This document shows, one piece after another, positions 21,422 through 32,330 of a DNA stretch of 64,000 nt. Made by a program: the position numbers and the translations under genes. Source of the stretch: Nepenthes gracilis (lineage: Eukaryota; Streptophyta; Magnoliopsida; Caryophyllales; Nepenthaceae). The DNA is taken from assembly GCA_033239525.1 (NCBI GenBank), contig BSYO01000024.1, positions 4,983,991 to 5,047,990 on the forward strand. The letters are read 5' to 3'. The first letter of the stretch is position 1; each line of letters opens with the position of its first letter. Below the pieces are notes generated by a model that saw nothing but the letters and a program-made list of their open reading frames with translations, was not told where the DNA came from and searched no databases.

Positions 21422-21702
21422 TGATGCGTCTCTGATTCTCAGATTGTGGTATGAATTAGAGAATCTTTCATTCTTTCACTGCGGGTCGAATTGGAGCAGG
21501 TCCAGTCTCCGTTGTTATTATTCTAAAATTTGTACACCATAAATTACAAATAGGAGGTCAGAAGACGGCGAAAATGGCTCCCACCATATATCCTCTGATG
21601 CTCATGTCAAAAATCTTTCTCAAAAAATAGAAAGTTACTAGGAGGATGCGCCAGCTGCATAGATACATATGGTGGTGGATGGAGTGTTTGGATGCGCCAA
21701 CT

Positions 21703-21916
21703 GATGGACGATTTAGAGGTGCACTCGTAGAGGAGCGGCTTAGAGGTGCGCCTCGCAGAGGAAAAGTTTAGATGTGTGCTCGACAGAGGAGTGATTTAGA
21801 GATGTGCCCGACAAAGGGGAGCATAAAGGTGTGCTCGGTAGAGGGGTGGCCTAGAGGTGCGCCTCACAGAGGGACGGCGTAGAGGTGCGCCGGGTAGAGA
21901 GGTGTCTTAGAGGGGA
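21703..21916. repeat. 28-bp tandem array
   Basis: About seven and a half units of 28 bp (consensus near AGAGGAGCGGCTTAGAGG plus TGCGCCTCGC), one of them 27 bp. A short version recurs at 28352-28420. Confidence 0.8.
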
Positions 21917-21975
21917 AGGACTAGACTGCGCTAGTAGGCCAGCATCCTAGTTACCTGAGCGGAGGGTTGACTCTT

Positions 21976-24750
21976 AGATAGCGGGCTCCTGATTCCAGAA
22001 CGGAGGCTTGGCTTCAGGATGGTGGTGTCGTGGCTCCGAAATGAAGGGCTCGTGGCTTTGGGAAGGAGGGCTCCTGTCTCTGAGACGGAGTGCTTCTCAC
22101 TTCAGGACAGAGTATTTCTGATTCTGGGACGGAGGGCTGTGGCTCCAGAATGAAGGGCTCGTGGCTCTTAGATGGATGGCTCTTGGCTCTGGGATGGAGT
22201 GCTCTTAGCTTCGAGATGAAGGGCTCGTGGCTCCAGGACGGAGTGCTCGTACCACTGGGACGGAGTGCTCTAGGCTCCAAGATGGAGGGATCTTGGCGCC
22301 CCCGTGGAGGGCTCGTGGCTCCGAGATGGAAGACTTGTGACTCCAGGACGAAGTGCTCATGGCACCGGGACTGTGAACTCCTGCTCCAAGACGGAGGGCT
22401 CTTGGCTTTCTGATGGAGTGCTTGCGACTCCGAGATGGACTGCTCGTGGCTTCGGTGTGGAGAGCTCGTGACTCCAGGACAGAGTGCTCGTGGCACCAGG
22501 ACTGAGGGCTCCTGACTTCGGGACGGAGGGCTAGTGATTTTGAGATGAAGTGCTCTTTGCTCCGAGATGAAGGGCTCCTGGTTCTGGGATGGAGTGCTTG
22601 TGGTTTCAAGATGGAGTGCTCCTGACTCTATGACAGGAGGCTTGTGGTTTCGGGATAAAGGCTCCTGGTTCCAAGACGGAGGGCTCATGACTTCAGGATG
22701 GAGTGCTTGTGGCACCGGGACGGAGGGCTCCTCGCTTTGAGACAGAGGGCTTGTGGATCCGGGATGGAAGACTGGTGGCTCCGGGATGGAGTGCTCCTGG
22801 TACCGGGACTGAGAACTCCTGGCTCTGGGATGGAGTGCTCGTGACTTCGGGATGGAGTGCTCCTAGCTCCGAGACGGAGGGCTCCTAGTTCTGGGATACA
22901 GTGATCGTGGTTCCGGGATGGAGTGCTCTTGACTCTAGGACAGAGTACTTGTGGCTTTGGGACAAAGGCTCTTGGTTCTGAGACGGAGGGCTCATGACTC
23001 CGGGATAGAGTGCTTGTGGTACCAGGACGGAGGGCTCCGGGCTTTGAGACGGAGGGCTCGTGGCTTGGAAACGAAGTGCGTCTTACTCCCCCGTGGAGGG
23101 CTCGTGACTATGAGACAGAGTGCTCCTAGCTCCAGGATGGAGTGCTCGTGCCTCCAAGACGGAGTGCTATTAGCTCCGGGAGGAAATGCTCCTGACTCTG
23201 GGCTGGAGGGCTCTAGGCTCCAAGACGGAGAGCTCTTGGCTCCCCCATGGAGGGCTCGTGGCTCTGGGATGGAGGGTTGGTGACTCCAGGATGGAAGGCT
23301 CGTGGTTCTGACATGGAGTGCTCATGGTACCGGGACTGAGAACTCATGGCTCCAAGATGGAAAGCTCTTAGCTCTCCGATGGAGGGCTCGTGACTCCGAT
23401 ACGGTGTCCTCGTGGCACCAGGACTGAGGGCTCGTGATTTTGGGACAGATGGCTCTTGACTCTGAGACGGAGCGCTCCTAGTTCTGGGATGGAGTGCTTG
23501 TGGTTTCGAGATGGAGTGCTCCTGATTCTAGGATAGAGGGCTCGTGGCTCCAAGACAAAGGCTCCTGTTCTGAGACGGAAGGCTCGTGACTCTAGGATGG
23601 AGTGCTTGTGGTACCGGGATGAAGGGCTCCTGGCTTTGAGATCGAGGACTCGTGACTACAGGACGGGGGCATCTTGGCTCCAAGATGGAGTGCTTGTGAC
23701 TTCGGGACAGAGTGCGCCTTGCTTCAGCACGGAGTGCCCCTTACTTCAGGATAGAGGGCTTCGGGATAGAGGGCTCGTGACTCTGAGACGGTGTGCTCGT
23801 GGCACTAGGACTGAGGGCTCCTGACTTCGAGACGGAGGGCTCGTGATTCCGGGATGGAGTGCTCCTAGCTCTGAGATGGCGGGCTCCTAGTTTTGGAACA
23901 GAGTGCTCGTGGTTCCAGGATGGAGTGCTCCTGACTCTAGGATAGAGGGCCCTTGGCTCCAGAACAAAAGCTCCTGTTCTGAGACGGAGTGCTTGAGGTA
24001 CCGGGACTGAGGGCTCTTGGATTTGAGACTGAGGGGTCATGGCTCGGGACGGAAGGCTCATGGCTTCGGGACCAAGTGCTCTTGGCTCCCGGATGGAGGG
24101 CTCATGGCTATAAGACAAAGTGCTCCTGACTCCGAGACGGAGTGCTCGTGGCTTCTGGACGGAGTGTGCCTTGCTTCGAGATGGAGGGCTCCTGTCTCCG
24201 TCGGGACGGAGGGCTCTTGGCTCCCAGATGGAGGGATCGTGGCTCCCAAACAGAGTGCTCTTAGTTCGAGGATGGAGTTCTCCTGGCTCCTAGATAGAGG
24301 GCTCCTGTCTCCCGGACGGAGGGCTCTTGGTTGCGAGACGAAGTGCTCCTGGCGCCGAGACAGATGACTCTTGGCTCCCTGACGGAGGGCTCGTGACTAT
24401 TGGACGGAGTACTCCTGGCTCCAAGATGGACGGCTCAAGGCTCCAAGATGGAGGGCTTTTGGCTTCGGGACGGACTACTCATGGCTCAGGGACAAAGTGC
24501 TCCAGGCTCCGGGACGGAGGGCTGTTGGCTTCCCGACGGAGTGCTCTTTGCTCCGGGATAGAGCGCTCGTGGCACCAGGATGGATGGGTCGTGGCTGTGC
24601 GACAGAGTGCTCCTGACTCCAAGATGGAGGGCTCATGGCTTCGGGACGGAGTGCTCCTGGTTTTGGGATGGAGGGTTCTAGGCTGTGGGACAGAGAGCTC
24701 TTGGTTCCCGGATGGAGGGCTTTTGACTCCGAAACCGAGTGCTCCATGTT
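21976..24750. repeat. 22-bp minisatellite, main array
   Basis: About 2.8 kb of head-to-tail 22-bp units (consensus GACGGAGGGCTCGTGGCTCC plus GG/GA), roughly 125 units judged from length. Units vary mostly at GGG/GTG before CTC and at the CGTGG/CCTGG position. Each unit contains CGGAG and CTCCG, which can pair. Long stop-free frames exist on both strands because three units make 66 bp; I do not regard them as genes. Confidence 0.9.
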
Positions 24751-25097
24751 CCCAATGGAGGTCGACTCCTCGATGGAGGATAGGTTTCCTGGAAGGGGGA
24801 AAACTCCTAACTAAAGGGTAAGCCCCCTACACCCATGGTTGCTGGACCCATTACGGGAAAAATATTATCTTTATCAAAACTTATGTAGAGCTTTTTTATA
24901 TTTCTTTAAATGTGTAACATGCAATAATTTTATGGGCATGTAGTAAAATTTATGGACATACAGGAATTTTATGGTATAATTTGGAAACATATAAAATATT
25001 TGATATGAATTTCAAAGATATGCAAAAATTGTATTTTAGAAATCACAAAAAATTATGTGATGTAGTGACCTGATATTGAATGACTTAGCTATTAATA
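24751..25097. repeat. Spacer between 22-bp arrays (recurs four times)
   Basis: Starts CTCCTCGATGGAGGATAGG, contains CCATGGTTGCTGGACCCATT and an AT-rich half, and ends CTGATATTGAATGACTTAGC. The same sequence follows the arrays at 29556-29904, 30926-31265 and, truncated, 35541-35715. It marks the edge of each array. Confidence 0.8.
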
Positions 25098-25402
25098 AAG
25101 TGCTTTTGGCTCTAGGATGGAGGGCTCATGGCTCCCGGACGGAGTTCTTGTGCCTTCGAGACGGAGTGCTCCTGACTCTAGTACGAATAGCTCCTAACTC
25201 CGAGACAGAGGGCTCTAGGCTCCAAGACGGAGGGCTCTTGGCTCTCCGATGGAAGGCTCATGGTTCCGGGATGGAGTACTTGAGGCTCCAGGGCGGAGGG
25301 CTCGTGACTTCGGGATGGAGTGCTCGTGGCACCAGGACCGAGGGCTCCTGACTTTGAGATGGAGGTCTCGTGATTTAGGGACGGAGTGCTCCTGGCTCTG
25401 AG
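25098..25402. repeat. 22-bp minisatellite, second array in LTR C
   Basis: About 14 units of the same 22-bp consensus, ending at GAGACCTGATATTGAATG, where it rejoins LTR sequence. Confidence 0.85.
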
Positions 25403-25929
25403 ACCTGATATTGAATGACTTAGCTATTACTAAAGAGAAAGATACAAAGAGGGTGAGGATTTAGACGAAAGAGAAGAGGATACAGAGAAAACTTTGAGAA
25501 AGAGCGGAGAAATAAAACAGGGAAAGAGATCAGACGAGAGAGAGAGGGTGTAAGGATCATAGTACTTTTCTCATTCTCTGTTACAATACTTGATAATTGG
25601 TACATGTAGTATATTACAGTATCTTCAACTCCTCATTACTATCTTGACAAACTCGAACTAATGTAGCAAATTATTGATGTAGGACGAGCCCTGCTCTATT
25701 ACTGCTTCCTAACTACAAGTATAGTCTCTTCTTTAGCTGCCTATAGTCTCTTCCTCAATGGCCTATGTTGGTGCAAGCTACTAACCATTTAGGAGGTTGT
25801 GCCTTCAAATGCTTTACTTGAGTACTAATGCAATTCTCACTGGTGCAAAATACTTTATCCGAGTACCAGTGCAAAATGCTTTACCCGAGTACTGGTACAG
25901 TTTGTGCTGGTGCAAAGTCATTATATGAT

Positions 25930-26340
25930 AATGCCCATCCATGCACTTCTTCCTTGTTCTCAAGGAAAAAAACTTGGAAACTGAGCCTTCATGAATGATT
26001 TATCCACCCAAGCATCATCTTCTTCTAGCAGGTTGGTCCAGTGAACTTACAATTGTGTCACTTTTTACCCCTTTTGATTGATTAATTTGGAGTTAAGGAT
26101 TCTGAAGGGACCTACAACCACTTCTTGATTTTCATCTAAAGAGAATCATTGGTTAAGTGCAACATGATGCCGGCCAATCTTCTCTTTTAATAAGGTGATA
26201 TAAAAAATCGGGTGAATTTGGCATCTGCTGCCAAATCAAATTAGTATACAACATCCCCTATCTTAACAAAGACCTTGTATGGACCATAATATTTTGAAGA
26301 CAGCTTACGAAAGTTTTCTGATATTGTTGTAACTTCACAT
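25930..26340 (-). pseudogene. Integrase C-terminus and chromodomain remnant
   Basis: Minus-strand pieces in shifting frames read KYYGPYKVFVKIGDVVY (the GPF/Y module that follows integrase in chromoviruses), then QLLV/HWTNLLEEDDAWVD-like sequence in the place of a chromodomain (aromatic residue plus W and acidic cluster). A chromodomain would direct integration to particular chromatin. Several frameshifts make this a remnant. Confidence 0.5.
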
Positions 26341-26648
26341 AAACCATTTCTCCAAGTTGAAAGCTGCGTTTTGATCTTCATAGATTAGCATATCTTTGCA
26401 TCATATTTTGGGCTTCAGCAAATTTCTCCGTTTAAGAATTGAGACATTTGTTGTCATTGGCACATTAAATCATCAACCGATGCCCCCAAGGGTGCTTCAT
26501 CACCAAATTACAATCGAGGAGGAGCAAAACCATACAGAGCTTGGAAGGGAGTTTGCCTTAATAATTTGATGATAAGTAGTATTATACCACTATTCAACCA
26601 ATGCTAACCAATTATTCTAAGAGCTTGGCTTCTGTGCTACCATGCATC

Positions 26649-27026
26649 TCAAGTATGTTTTAAGGTATTGATTGACCCCACCCTTTTAGTTTGTCCATCG
26701 ATTTGGGGATTGTATGAACTGCTCATGTGTAGCTTTGCTCCCATACTATTTATCAAGGACTTTCCAAATAACCAAATAAACACTTTATCATGATAAGAGG
26801 CTGTAGTTACCAGCACACCATGGAGCTTAACAATATGATTCAGGAAAAGTTCAACAATTTCGCTAGTTGAAAAAGGATAGAGTAGTAATAAGAAATGTCC
26901 ATACTTTGTGAGTCGATCCACCACCACCAATGTAGTGTCTTTACCATTAGATCTCGGTGATCCTTCAAGGAAATCCATTAATATATGTCTCCATGAATAT
27001 AAAAGAATAGGAAGAGGTTGAAACAA
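26649..27026 (-). pseudogene. Gypsy integrase core fragment
   Basis: The integrase would insert the DNA copy into the chromosome. The frame shows the first catalytic aspartate region (TLVVVDRLTKYGHF), a changed second site (ASYHDKVF, where gypsy elements usually have a D-containing SDRD-like motif) and SSYNPQIDGQTKRV, where the catalytic glutamate of the usual DGQTERV is lysine. It cannot be active. The upstream zinc-binding part lies at 27150-27386 in a separate frame. Confidence 0.75.
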
Positions 27027-27102
27027 AATTGAATAAGCCGCTCAATTACTCCTATTTCTTTGACAAGTTTCACATGAGTTTAACATATCTTTGATTTGAT
27101 TG

Positions 27103-27152
27103 AACTATTGACTATAACTTACTTACCACAAAAAAAAAAAAACTATTGACTA
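27103..27152 (+). mobile_element. 26-bp LINE-tail insertion with 12-bp target duplication
   Basis: AACTATTGACTA at 27103-27114 and 27141-27152 flanks TAACTTACTTACCAC plus eleven A. It lies between the two integrase fragments, so it is younger than the chromovirus copy. This one is in the plus orientation, unlike the others. Confidence 0.85.
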
Positions 27153-27386
27153 AAAGAAAAATTGTTGTGCCCTCTTATATGTTGTTATCACTCCTGAATG
27201 GCCTCCATAGCTGGATTCATGTATAGCTAATAGGAGTCTTTGCCTCAAATCTATAGATTGGTTAATACACCATTTCCCTTTGTATTTTAGAAGATCCTTA
27301 TCTATAGAGAAATGTGATTGCTCCACTAGTTTAGTCAATTTTGTAGCCATAATATTTGTGATCCAAGCATCTTTCTCATAACTCAA
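27150..27386 (-). pseudogene. Gypsy integrase zinc-binding fragment
   Basis: Contains HESSYGGHSGVITTYKRAQQ, the H..GGH.G...TY.R part of the HHCC region before the integrase core. The frame ends in a run of F where the LINE-tail insertion and stops follow. Confidence 0.7.
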
Positions 27387-27763
27387 CTATATCTCCTTTT
27401 TACATGTAAGAACGATTACTGAAGTGGCTGCACAACTAACTTGAGTATCCTTCATTCGATGAGATACTACATCTACAACAATGTTGTACTTACCTTTCTT
27501 GTACATGTTGGTATAGCCCAATCCTAGTAATTTAGATAAACCTTTTTTTGTTGAAGAAATGAAGTGGCCTTCTATTCTAAAAGGTGCTTAAGGCATTATG
27601 ATTAGTTTTAATAATAAATTGATTATCTAATAAGTAGTGCCTCCACTTTAAAACAGCTAGCAGCATGGCCATCAACTTTTTCATATATTGATAGTCCTAT
27701 ATTCTTGACACCAATTGATTTATTGATGTATGCCACAGGTCATCCCTTTTGCATAAGTATAGC
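27387..27763 (-). pseudogene. Decayed RNase H to integrase linker
   Basis: Between the RNase H start and the zinc-binding region. Short minus-strand pieces are expected from gypsy pol order, but stops are frequent and no catalytic motif could be placed. Confidence 0.35.
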
Positions 27764-28350
27764 TCACATACCTTTGGTAGATGCATCCGTTTCAATTACA
27801 AAAAATTGACTGAAATCAGGAAGTTCCAGAACAAGGGCACTGATCTTTGCTTGCTTCAACTGCTGAAAACATAGATCAGCCTCCTTGCTCCATTTGAAAG
27901 CATTTTTCTTCAATAAGTTTGTTAGAGGCTTACTAATTACTCCATAATTTTTCACAGACTTCATATAGTAGCTAGTTAAACCAAGAAATCCTATGAAATC
28001 CTTGACATTGGAAGGTAGTGGCCATGATCACATAGCTTCTATCTTGCTGGAATCAGTTGATATACCGTCACTGGATACTATATGACCCAGGTTCTCCACC
28101 TTATTTTGTCCAAAATAACACTCGTTCTTCTTGGAAAAAAGAAAATGCTTTGTTAATGTGAGGAATACAAGTTTAAGGTCTTCTAGATGGGATTCTAAGG
28201 AGGGGCTATAAACTAATATGTCATTAAAAAAAATTAGTACAAACTTATGCAAATAGGGTTGAAAGATGTGGTTCATAGAAGATTGAAAAGTGGCTAGGGT
28301 GTTGGTAAGCCCAAAGGGCATGACTTTAAACTCATAATAACCATGATGGG
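27764..28350 (-). pseudogene. Gypsy RT C-terminal half and RNase H start
   Basis: The RT part reads HHGYYEFKVMPFGLTNTLAT, then LIFFNDILVYS, in which the usual DD catalytic pair is ND, and FSKKNECYFGQNKVENLGH. The next frame has LTNLLKKNAFKWSKEADL and VIETDASTKGM, the start of RNase H. One stop/frameshift near 28027 separates them. The N-terminal half of RT is replaced by LTR repeat sequence at about 28350. Confidence 0.75.
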
Positions 28351-28479
28351 CGGCGTAGAGGTGCTTCCTGTAGAGGGGTGGCTTGGACGTGTGCCGGGTA
28401 GAGGGGCGTCTTAGAGGGGAAGGACTAGATTGCACTAGTGGGCCAACATCCTGATTACCTAAGCGGAGGGTTGATTCTT

Positions 28480-29555
28480 AGACAGCGGGCTCCTGACTCT
28501 GGGACAAAGGGTCAATTTCGGGTTGGTGGGCTTGTGGCTCTGGAACGGAGGGCTCATGGAGTGCTCTTTGCTCCGAGATGAAGTGCTCCTGGCTCCATGA
28601 CGGAGGGCTCGTGGCTCCATGACAAAGAACTCCTGGCTCAAAGATGGAGGGCTCATAGCTTCTAGACGGAGGGCTTCTAACTCCAGGATGGAGTGCTCTA
28701 GGCTCCGGGATGGAGGGCTCATGGCTCCCGGATGGAGTGCTCGTGCCTCCGAGATGGAGTGCTCCTGGCTCTGGGACGGAGGGCTCTAGACTCCAAGACG
28801 AAGTGCTCGTGACTCTGGAATTGAGAGCTTATGGCATTGGGATGGAAGGCTTGTGGCTCCGGGATGAAGGACTCCTGGCTTTGAGACGGAGGGCTCGTGG
28901 CTTCAAGACAGAGTTCTCCTGGCTCCAAGAGTGAGGGCTCGTGACTCCGAGACGAAATGCTCAGGCTCCAACAGGGAGTGCTTGTGGCTCTGAGACGGAG
29001 GGCTCCTGTTACCGTGACGGAGGGCTCTTAGTTCCCGATCAGAAGGCTCGTGGCTCCCGAACAGAGTGCTTCTGGCTTCGGGATAGAGTTCTCCTGGCTC
29101 CCGGACGAAGGGCTCCTATCTCCCGTACGGAGAGCTCGTGGCTGCGGGACGGAGTGTTCGTTGCTTCGGGACGAAAGGCTCTTGGAACCCTGACAGAGGG
29201 CTCGTGGCTCCCAGACGGAATGCTCCTGACTCCAAGATGGATAGCTTAAGGCTTCGAGATAGGGGGGCTCTTGGCTCTTGGATGGGGGCCTTGTGGTTTC
29301 AGGACGGAGTGTTCTAGGCTCCGGGACGGAGAGCTCTTGCCTTTCGGACGGAGGGCTCATGGCTCCGAGATGGAGGGATCTTTGCTTCGGGATGGATGGC
29401 TCGTGGTTTTGAGATGGAATACTCCTGGCTCCAAGACGGAGGGCTCATGACGGAGTGCTCTTGGTTCCGAGAGGGAGAGCTCTAGGCTCCGAGACGGAGA
29501 GCTCATGGCTCCGGAATGGAGTGCTCCAGGTTCCGAGATGGAGGGCTCTTTGCTC
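28480..29555. repeat. 22-bp minisatellite, LTR D array 1
   Basis: About 49 units by length, same consensus as 21976-24750. Confidence 0.85.
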
Positions 29556-29904
29556 CCAACGGAGGCCTACTCCTCAATGGAATGTAGGTCTCCTGAAAGG
29601 AGGAAAACTCCTAACTAGAGGGTAAGCCCCTTAGGCCCATGGTTGTTGGACCCATTACGAAAAAAATATTATCTTCATCAAAACTTATGTAGAGCTTTTT
29701 CATATTTCTTTAAATATGTAACATACAATAAAATTATGGGCATGTAGTAAAATTTATGGACATACATGATTTTTATTGTATAATTTAGAAATATACAAAA
29801 TATTGGATATGGATTTCAAAGATATGTAGAAATTATATTTTAAAAATCACAGAAAATTATGTGATGTAGTGACCTGATATTGAATGACTTAGCTATTAAT
29901 AAAG

Positions 29905-30925
29905 TGCTCTTGGCTCCGGAACGAAGGGATCATGGCTCCTAGACGAAGTGTTCATGCCTCCAAGATGGAGTGCTCCTTGTTTCGGGACGAAGTGCTCCTA
30001 AGTCCGGGACGGAGGGCTCTAGGCTCCAAGACAGAGGGCTCTTAGCTTCTCGATGGAGGGCTCGTGGCTTCGGGATGGAGTGTTCATGGCTCCGAGACGG
30101 AAGGCTTGTGACTCCAAGACGGAGTGCTTGTGGCACTAGGATTGAGTGCTTTTAACCCTAGGACAAAGGGCTCATGACTCTAGGATGGAGTGCTCCTAGC
30201 TCTGAGATGGAGGACTCCTAGCTCCGAAACGGAGTGCGCATGGTTCTATGATGAAGTGCTCTTGACTCCAGGGCGGAGGGCTCATGGCTCCCAGACAAAG
30301 GCTCTTGGTTCTGGGACAAAGGGCTTGTGACTTCTGGATGAAGTGTTTGTGGCACCGCGACAGAGGGCTCCTGACTTTGAGACGGAGGGATCACGGCTCC
30401 GAGACGGAGGGATCATGGCTTCGAGACGGAGGGCTCGTGGCTTTGAGACAAAGTGCTCCTGACTCCGACACGGAATGCTTGTGGCTCCGAAACGGAGTGC
30501 GCCTTGCTCCGAGATGGAGGGCTCTTGGCTCCTGGATGGAAGGCTCGTGGGTCCCGAATAGAGTACTCCTGTCTCTAGGACGGAGTTTTCTCGGCTCCTG
30601 GATGGAGGGCTCCTATCTCCCAGACGGAGGGCTCATAGCTGCAAGACGGAGTGCTCCTAGCATCAAGACGATGAGCTCTTGGCTCTCAGATGGAGGGCTC
30701 GTAGCTTTGAGACGGAGTACTCTTGGATCCGAGATGGACGACTTAAGGCTTCGAGATGGGAGGCTCTTGGCTCCTGGATGGGGGGCATGTGGCTCCGGGA
30801 TGAGGGGCTCTTTTATCCGAGGCGGATGACTCGTGGCTTTGAGACGGAGTGCTCCTGACTCCAAGATGGAGGACTCGTGGCTACGAGACAAAGTGCTCAT
30901 GGTTCAAGAGCGAAGGGCTATTTGC
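29905..30925. repeat. 22-bp minisatellite, LTR D array 2
   Basis: About 46 units by length. In LTR C the equivalent array has only about 14 units, so it has expanded or contracted independently. Confidence 0.85.
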
Positions 30926-31459
30926 TCCCTACGGAAGCCTACTCCTCAATGAAGAATAGAACTCCTGGAAGGAGGAAAACTTCTGACTAGAGGGTAAGCC
31001 CCTCCGGCCCACGGTTGCTGGACCCATCGTGGAAAATATATTATCTTCATCAAAACTTAAGTTGAGCTTTTTTATATTTCTTCAAATGTGTAGCATGTAA
31101 TAAAATTATGGGCATGTAATAAAATTTATGGACATGTAGGGATTTTACGGTGTAATTTGGAAACATACAAAATATTTGATATGGATTCCAAAGATATGTA
31201 AAAATTTTATTTTAGAAATCACAGGAAATTATGTGATGTAGTGTCCTGATATTGAATGACTTAACTATTAATGAAGAGAAAGAGACAAAGAGGGTGAGGA
31301 TTTAGACGAAAGAGAAGAGGATACGGAGGAAGGTCTGAGAAAGAGCAGAGAAATAAAATAGGGAAAGAGATCAGACGAGAGAGAGAGTGGATAATGATCA
31401 TAATACTTTTCTCATTCTCTGTTACAATACTTGACAATTGGTACATGTAGTGTATTACA

Positions 31460-32330
31460 GTATCTCCAACTACTAACATTCTCATTCCCATCCTGACAAA
31501 CTCAAACTAATGTAGCAAATTATTGTTGTAGGACGAGCCTAGCTCTATTACCGCTTCCTAACTACATGTGGCTGCTTAGAGCCTCTTCTTTAGCTGGCTA
31601 TAGCCTCTTCCTGAATAGCCTGTGCTCGTGCAAGCTACTAATCATTTAGGAGTTTGTGCCTTCAAATGCTTTACTTGAGTACTAATGCAATTCTCACTGG
31701 TACAAAATGCTTTACCCGGGTACTAGTGCAAAATGCTTTACCCGAGTACTGGTGCAGTTTGTGCCGGTGCAAAGTCATTACACGATAATGCGCCTCCATG
31801 CACTTTTTCCTTGTCCTCAAGGAAAAAACTTGGAAACTAAGCCTTCATGAATGATTCATCCACCCAAGCATCATCTTCTTCTAGCAGGTTGGTCCAGTGA
31901 ACTTACAATTGTGTCACTTTTTACCCTTTCTGATTGATTATTTTGGAGTGAAGGATTCTGAAGGGATCTACAACTACTTCTTGATTTTCATCTAAAGAGA
32001 ATGATTGGTTAAGTGCAACCTGATACCAGCCAATCTTCTATTTTAACAAGGTGATATGAAAAATCGGATGAATTTGGCATCTGCTGCCTGATCAAATTTG
32101 TATGCAATGCCCCCTATCTTAGCTAAGACCTTGTATGGACCATAATATTTTCAAGACAACTTATGGAAGTTGAAAGCTGCGTTTTGATCTTCTTAGATTA
32201 GCATATCTTTGCATCATATTTTGGGCTTCAACTAGTTTCTCCTTTTAAGAATTGAGACATTTAATGTCATTCCCACATTAAATCATCAATCGATGCCACC
32301 AAGGGTGCTTCATCACCAAATTGCAATTGA
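31460..32330 (-). mobile_element. Second chromovirus internal 3' end
   Basis: Matches 25619-26515 nearly base for base with small gaps (same TGCTTTACCCGAGTACTGGT, same chromodomain-side sequence). It breaks off at about 32330, where A-rich sequence begins. With LTR D it gives an internal-LTR-internal-LTR order on one strand, as from unequal recombination between neighbouring copies. Confidence 0.75.

Larger units (their letters stand above)
21422..25618 (-). repeat. Large chromovirus LTR (C) containing minisatellites
   Basis: On the minus strand it runs from TGTAATATACTACATG (25618) to GGACGCATCA-like GAGACGCATCA (21422). Its end resembles the LTR ends at 48767 and 53268, all with AGGAGGTCAG-like and CTCAAGTCAG-like blocks in the first 200 bp. 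Within its 4.2 kb are a 28-bp array (21703-21916), a 22-bp array (21976-24750), a 350-bp spacer and a second 22-bp array (25098-25402). LTR status is inferred from TG/CA ends, the repetition of the same units at 28350-31459, and adjoining gypsy sequence on the internal side. Confidence 0.65.
25619..28350 (-). mobile_element. Chromovirus (Ty3/gypsy) internal region, decayed and truncated
   Basis: On the minus strand, in pol order from high to low coordinates: RT fragment (28350-28028), RNase H start (27964-27764), integrase zinc-binding region (27386-27150), integrase core (27026-26649), then the chromodomain-side tail (about 26340-25930). Gag, protease and the N-terminal half of RT are missing: RT sequence joins LTR repeat sequence at about 28350. 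Many stops and frameshifts are present. This is a dead copy. Confidence 0.8.
28351..31459 (-). repeat. Second large chromovirus LTR (D), end-truncated
   Basis: Corresponds to LTR C from its 28-bp array onward. It has a short 28-bp section, a 22-bp array (28480-29555), spacer (29556-29904), second array (29905-30925), second spacer (30926-31265) and the LTR start ending TGTAATACACTACATG on the minus strand at 31459. The 450 bp equivalent to 21422-21870 are missing at the RT junction. Array lengths differ strongly from LTR C. Confidence 0.7.

Noticed and set aside
22014..22715. 233-codon minus-strand frame (and many similar frames on both strands) in the 22-bp arrays
   Set aside because: Three 22-bp units are 66 bp, so frames repeat every 22 codons and stay open by periodicity. 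The translation is a low-complexity Ser/Pro/Arg repeat and occurs on both strands; no start context or domain.
21976..24750. CRISPR-like array
   Set aside because: Units are contiguous without unique spacers, and the context is plant retrotransposon LTR.
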